Below are positions 58,853 through 60,040 of a stretch of DNA of 60,040 bases, one piece after another (the first letter of the stretch is position 1; each line of letters starts with the position of its first letter). The notes below the pieces were generated by a model. That model did no database searches. It saw only the letters and a list, made by a program, of their open reading frames with translations, and was not told the DNA's origin. The stretch spans positions 1 to 60,040 of the forward strand of contig JBDTVG010000014.1 in NCBI GenBank assembly GCA_040007395.1, given 5' to 3'. This DNA comes from DATGFK01 sp040007395 (lineage in GTDB: Bacteria; Chloroflexota; Anaerolineae; Aggregatilineales; UBA2796). A program made the translations under genes and the position numbers.

Positions 58853-59710
58853 CTACACAAACAGCGGGGTCGCTTCCAGCTCGGCCATCACTACGTCGGT
58901 CGGGGCCGCCGGAGCCTCGGCATAGAAGCGGGTAGCGGCGTCCAGCACTTTGGGCAGCAGGGTCATCTCGGCGGGGGTGTTGAGGAAGATGCCGGGGCGG
59001 CTGAGCACCCACTGGACCGCCGTGTCAATATCGGCCTGGGCGGTGAACGGCTCATACCAGGTGTTAGCGTGGTGCGGATGGTCGCCCCAGGGGCCTTTCG
59101 TCAGGCCCTTGATCGTCTGCACCGCGACGTTGCGCTCCTGGCAGAGGGCCAGCAACGCCTCGAAGTTGGCGGCGTAGGTCGGATTCTGCATGGTGGTGAA
59201 GTTGTAGGGCAGGAGGATCGAGTCGAAATCGAAGCGGTCCAGGCTGCGGCGGTGCATCCCGGCGATGGCGATATCGTGGCCGGTCACGCCGAGGAAGCGG
59301 ACCAATCCCTGGTCGCGGGCCTCGATGAACGCTTCCAGCACGCCGCCCGGCCCCATCGCCACCTCCCACTCGGCAGGGTCCACCAGATAGTGCATCTGCC
59401 ACAGGTCAAGGTGGTCGGTATGCAGCCGCTCCAGCGAGCGGTGGAGATGTTCCCGTGCCCCGGCGGCGGTGCGCTCGCCGGTCTTGGTTGCCAGGAAGAA
59501 ATCGTCGCGGTGGCGGTCCATCCAGGGGCCGATGCGGAGTTCCGCGTCGCCGTAGCTGTTGGCCGTATCAATGTGGTTGATGCCGTACTCGAGCAACACG
59601 TCGAGGGTGCGGTCGGCTTCGGCCTGGGTGGCCCCGCCGAGGGCCGCGCCGCCGAAGATGACGGCGGTACTCTGGTGCCCGGTGCGGCCAAAGGGTTGGT
59701 GCTTGATCAT
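58853..59710 (-). CDS. Aldo/keto reductase
   Basis: A 285-residue NADPH-dependent oxidoreductase of the aldo/keto reductase superfamily. The catalytic tetrad is visible as Asp48, Tyr53, Lys76 and His107. The cofactor-binding C-terminal region is TAVQWVLSRPGIF. The start is an ATG at 59710 with an AGGAG site upstream. It lies in the GC-rich segment and is convergent with the methyltransferase gene. The substrate is unknown. Confidence 0.92.
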   Translation of the reverse strand: MIKHQPFGRTGHQSTAVIFGGAALGGATQAEADRTLDVLLEYGINHIDTANSYGDAELRIGPWMDRHRDDFFLATKTGERTAAGAREHLHRSLERLHTDHLDLWQMHYLVDPAEWEVAMGPGGVLEAFIEARDQGLVRFLGVTGHDIAIAGMHRRSLDRFDFDSILLPYNFTTMQNPTYAANFEALLALCQERNVAVQTIKGLTKGPWGDHPHHANTWYEPFTAQADIDTAVQWVLSRPGIFLNTPAEMTLLPKVLDAATRFYAEAPAAPTDVVMAELEATPLFV

Positions 59711-59864
59711 GGAATTGCTATCTCCTATTCTTTTTGGGTCAGGTGAGAATTTGTGAACGTAGGTCGTGGGCTAAAGGATATACAGGTTGTGAGCTACTTC
59801 ATAGCTCGGGTCCTCCAGGTGTGGTATTATACGGATGAGTTTGATTGGTTGGAGGCAACGTGTA

Positions 59865-60040
59865 ATGGAAACCCGCGATTTAGAGGCATTGCGCGACCGG
59901 GCTTATGCTCACTATGAAGCCGACCTCCATGTCGAGGCGCTGGCCGACCTGACCCGGTTGCTGCGGCTCACGCCGGACGACGCGCTGGCCTGGTACCGGC
60001 GCGGCTACACCAACTACCAGCTTGATCGCTGCAAACAGGC
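59865..60040 (+). CDS. TPR-repeat protein, 5' part only
   Basis: A partial gene running off the end of the window. The first 58 residues have a tetratricopeptide pattern (AYAHYEADLHVEALADLTRL, then DDALAWYRRGYTNYQLDR). The ATG at 59865 has a GGAGG site nine bases upstream. The rest of the protein lies outside the window, so the number of repeats is unknown. Confidence 0.75.
   Translation, partial: METRDLEALRDRAYAHYEADLHVEALADLTRLLRLTPDDALAWYRRGYTNYQLDRCKQ

Noticed and set aside
1..60040. CRISPR array, tRNA, rRNA, prophage or insertion sequence
   Set aside because: I read the gene-free stretches and saw no regular repeat-spacer pattern, cloverleaf-like sequence, transposase or terminal inverted repeats with target duplications.

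Overview
The window looks like a chromosomal stretch of a free-living, Gram-positive-type or monoderm-like bacterium, most likely a member of the Chloroflexota (Anaerolineae-like). The inference rests on gene style: a soluble Ser/Thr kinase fused to a PQQ-type propeller, VWA proteins with Thr/Pro-rich stalks, zinc-ribbon/TPR and zinc-ribbon/FHA proteins, a small GTPase with a roadblock protein, DUF5939-like adenylate cyclase, and RbsABC-like and Dpp-like transporters. No rRNA, tRNA, CRISPR array, prophage or insertion sequence was recognised, so the taxonomic call is only moderate.

Layout. 0-4 kb: a fragmentary membrane gene, a LOG-family enzyme with an M50-like membrane protein, and an ApbE / ferric-reductase-like operon headed by a small membrane-anchored protein. 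This operon is divergent from a two-component system (4.1-6.2 kb). 6.3-13.3 kb: a secreted VWA protein, an orphan sugar-type solute-binding protein, a frameshifted gene, a cytochrome P450 and a HemW-like radical SAM protein. 13.3-18.4 kb: a tight signalling operon (kinase, PP2C, J-domain/VWA, zinc-ribbon/FHA) followed by a small protein, a response regulator and a small GTPase. 20.3-26.9 kb: Hsp20, CTP synthase, a roadblock protein, a secreted glycosidase-like protein, a zinc-ribbon protein and TsaE. 26.9-31.7 kb: two SnoaL-tailed ECF sigma factors, one of them a recognisable ECF41 factor with its cognate promoter and a coupled epimerase-like gene, then a phosphoesterase. 31.9-38.7 kb: membrane and propeller proteins and a ribose-type sugar ABC transporter. 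38.7-44 kb: a folC-lon-regulator operon. 44.2-52.7 kb: tgt, a PstS-like lipoprotein, an SH3 protein, TetR/DoxX, an adenylate cyclase and a stress protein. 53-56.15 kb: dipeptide/oligopeptide transporter genes (D, F, C).

Near 56,150 the dppC-like gene stops resembling a permease, and the DNA becomes strongly GC-rich (one counted 60-base line before the join is 43% G+C, one after it is 72%). The reading frame runs on into an unrelated multi-spanning membrane protein. Everything from there to the end (membrane protein, methyltransferase, aldo/keto reductase, TPR protein) has a different base composition and may belong to another genome (assembly chimera) or to a recent transfer.

The strongest candidates for new biology are the kinase-phosphatase-J/VWA-FHA island, the small membrane protein with a flavinylation-like motif beside apbE, and the self-contained ECF41 circuit. 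The strongest warning is the chimeric junction.
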